A stretch of DNA of 64,000 nt from Callorhinus ursinus (taxonomy: Eukaryota; Chordata; Mammalia; Carnivora; Otariidae): positions 6,917,561-6,981,560 of the forward strand of contig NW_020312867.1 in the NCBI RefSeq assembly GCF_003265705.1, read 5' to 3'. The notes under the pieces are model-generated. The model worked only from the letters and a program-made list of their open reading frames with translations. It ran no database searches and was not told the origin of the DNA. This document shows positions 36,780-64,000 of the stretch, piece by piece. Within the stretch, counting starts at the first letter, position 1. Each line of letters begins with the position of its first letter. Both the position numbers and the translations under genes were made by a program.

Positions 36780-37488
36780 AGGGAGGGGAAGACAAACATA
36801 TTTATTCTACTCCAGTCTATCAGAGGACTTAAAATGTGTACTGCACAGCATTCCGTTATTATCAGCATTGACAAGGGAAGAATGTGCCTTAACAGCAGCT
36901 CTGCCCCAAAGCTTGCCGATGGCTGCTATGAGGCGCCTGGTTGGTCCACTGTCTTCCTCGTGGTAGTGCAGTTAATGAGGCTTCCACCCTTGTAGAGACA
37001 GGCTCCTTAACTCTAAATTTATTTTGTGCAGATAAGGAAAGAATCTAATATACTGACTGTTCCTCAGGTAAGCCATCACTTAAATCCTATCTTAGTATTT
37101 AACTATCTTTATTTTCTGATTAAAACAGGAAAAAAAGGGGGAGTGGGTAAAGAAGCAATAGAAAGTATACTGTGCTGATACAGAGACTTTAAACTCTAGT
37201 CAGAGTTAAGACACATATTAAAGGTCGACTGATGGTTCAAAGGAAATAACTACATGGAGTCAGCGAGACGTGCATCAGTTGAGTCTCATTATTAGCCTCA
37301 ATAATGTAGGAAAACAATTCTCAACAAAATCGGAGTCCATACTTGTCAGGTATGCTCTGTTGGGCATGGGCAGGTAAAAGTCTAGAGAAAGGGGTTCTCT
37401 CCATGCCCTGGTAACAAAGAAAGGCTTCTGGTTTGATGAAAAGAGCAGCTCCTGTTCCCAGGTGGTGCCTGCTGCTCACTGGCTGAGG
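36780..37488 (-). other. TPX2: TPX2 3' UTR (inferred extent)
   Basis: This follows the TPX2 stop codon. AATAAA occurs on the - strand at 37018-37023 and again at 36801-36806. The distal one has a GT-rich downstream element in the gene direction (atgtttgtcttcc). Either or both may be used. Confidence 0.55.
36801..36806 (-). terminator. TPX2: Candidate TPX2 poly(A) signal (distal)
   Basis: TTTATT on + reads AATAAA on -, about 685 nt past the stop codon, followed by TATGTTTGTC. A proximal alternative lies at 37018-37023. Confidence 0.5.
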
Positions 37489-63165
<25,677 letters not shown>

Positions 63166-63599
63166 CTAAGGGGCAAATCAGTAAAGGAAATGAGAGAGGA
63201 GAGAAGAAAGAGGTTTGTGATTCAAAAGAGTCTAAAGGTATTACATAGATCAGATTTTTAACCTGTGATAAAATAACCATCAAAACCAAAAAGTATTATC
63301 TGATAAACTGATATTGACTTAATTAGGTAACACTATGAAAAAAACCCGATTCACAATTTATACCAAAATATCGAAAATTAAAAAAAAAAAAAGCTAAAAC
63401 AGACTATAGAAGATACAACAAAAGACTCATAAATTTGACTATACAGTCATTAGCTTTTAGGCCACAAGAAAAAGTAAGATTAAAATACCAGCAGAATGGG
63501 GAAAATATTTATAAGAAATATGACAAAAGTCTATTATACATAAAATATACATTGTGATAAGAGAGGACAGACTTAGGAGGGAAACCAACCAGAGCTCAA

Positions 63600-63785
63600 A
63601 GCCTACCCTGACATTTCATTTTCTGCCTATGTGCTCTTGAGAAAACTATTTAATCCCTCTGAGCCTCAGTTACCTCCACTGTAAAATGAATAATACAAAT
63701 ATTTATTCTCACAGAATATTTGTGACTATTAAATCGGATATTTCCGAAGTACCTGACACATAGTAAAGGTTCAACTTAGAGTAGC
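63600..63785 (+). repeat. MIR element
   Basis: The strings 'ctgagcctcagttacctcca', 'ctgtaaaatgaataatacaa' and 'agtacctgacacatagtaaa' match a MIR. The rest of 63166-64000 is AT-rich TPX2 intron in which I see no exon. Confidence 0.8.
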
Positions 63786-64000
63786 CATTCTTAGCAATGA
63801 GACTATCACTAAGACCACTTTACAGATAAATAGAAAAGGAAACAGACAATTCACCCAAGAGGAAATATGGAAAAGATGTTTACAATTACAGTAACACAAT
63901 CCTATCAGCAATCAAGTAAAAATTGAAATAAGTTGATGCCATCAACATTATATCAAGTAAATTTGAAACAATTTTAAATGTAAAAAAACAAATTCAATGT

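Overview
The window is nuclear DNA from a carnivoran mammal. The coding exons match the mammalian FOXS1, MYLK2 and TPX2 genes, and the introns are full of Can-SINE (SINEC) tRNA-derived retroposons. Their heads (GCGCCTGGGTGGCTCAGT) and their bodies look like the caniform form found outside dogs (bear, mustelid or seal type). This lineage call is inference from memory of SINE subfamilies.

Layout from left to right. (1) Positions 2-238 are the 3' end of FOXS1 on the + strand, with a poly(A) signal at 475-480. (2) About 500-9,320 is intergenic and holds old MIR and L2 relics. (3) 9,320-22,129 is MYLK2 on the - strand. All 12 coding exons can be placed with clean AG/GT boundaries and consistent phases, giving 615 codons plus stop, and the gene lies tail-to-tail with FOXS1. 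(4) 22,130-36,780 is intergenic. It probably holds the non-coding first exon and promoter of MYLK2, which I could not place. (5) About 36,780 to beyond 64,000 is TPX2 on the - strand. The last 11 coding exons are present (1,633 nt, 543 residues plus stop); the 5' part with the Aurora-A-binding N-terminus lies outside the window. (6) Inside a TPX2 intron, at 58,324-59,169, sits an antisense processed retrocopy of a BEX gene. It has an intact 128-codon ORF, a CpG-rich 5' leader, a poly(A) signal, an A-tail and a perfect 18-bp target-site duplication.

FOXS1 is a forkhead transcription factor, MYLK2 is the skeletal-muscle Ca2+/calmodulin-dependent myosin light chain kinase, and TPX2 is a spindle-assembly factor. 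They are neighbours but do not form a functional unit, and the order TPX2-MYLK2-FOXS1 agrees with human 20q11. The left 26 kb is GC-rich and has no recognisable Can-SINE. The right 37 kb is AT-richer and carries more than 25, several nested or arranged as close inverted pairs. The best candidates for something undescribed are the intact BEX retrogene, a 9-residue repeat expansion in the MYLK2 N-terminal region, an AT-rich island in a MYLK2 intron, and an unexplained protein-like ORF upstream of MYLK2. No bacterial-type system, CRISPR array or intact autonomous transposon is present.
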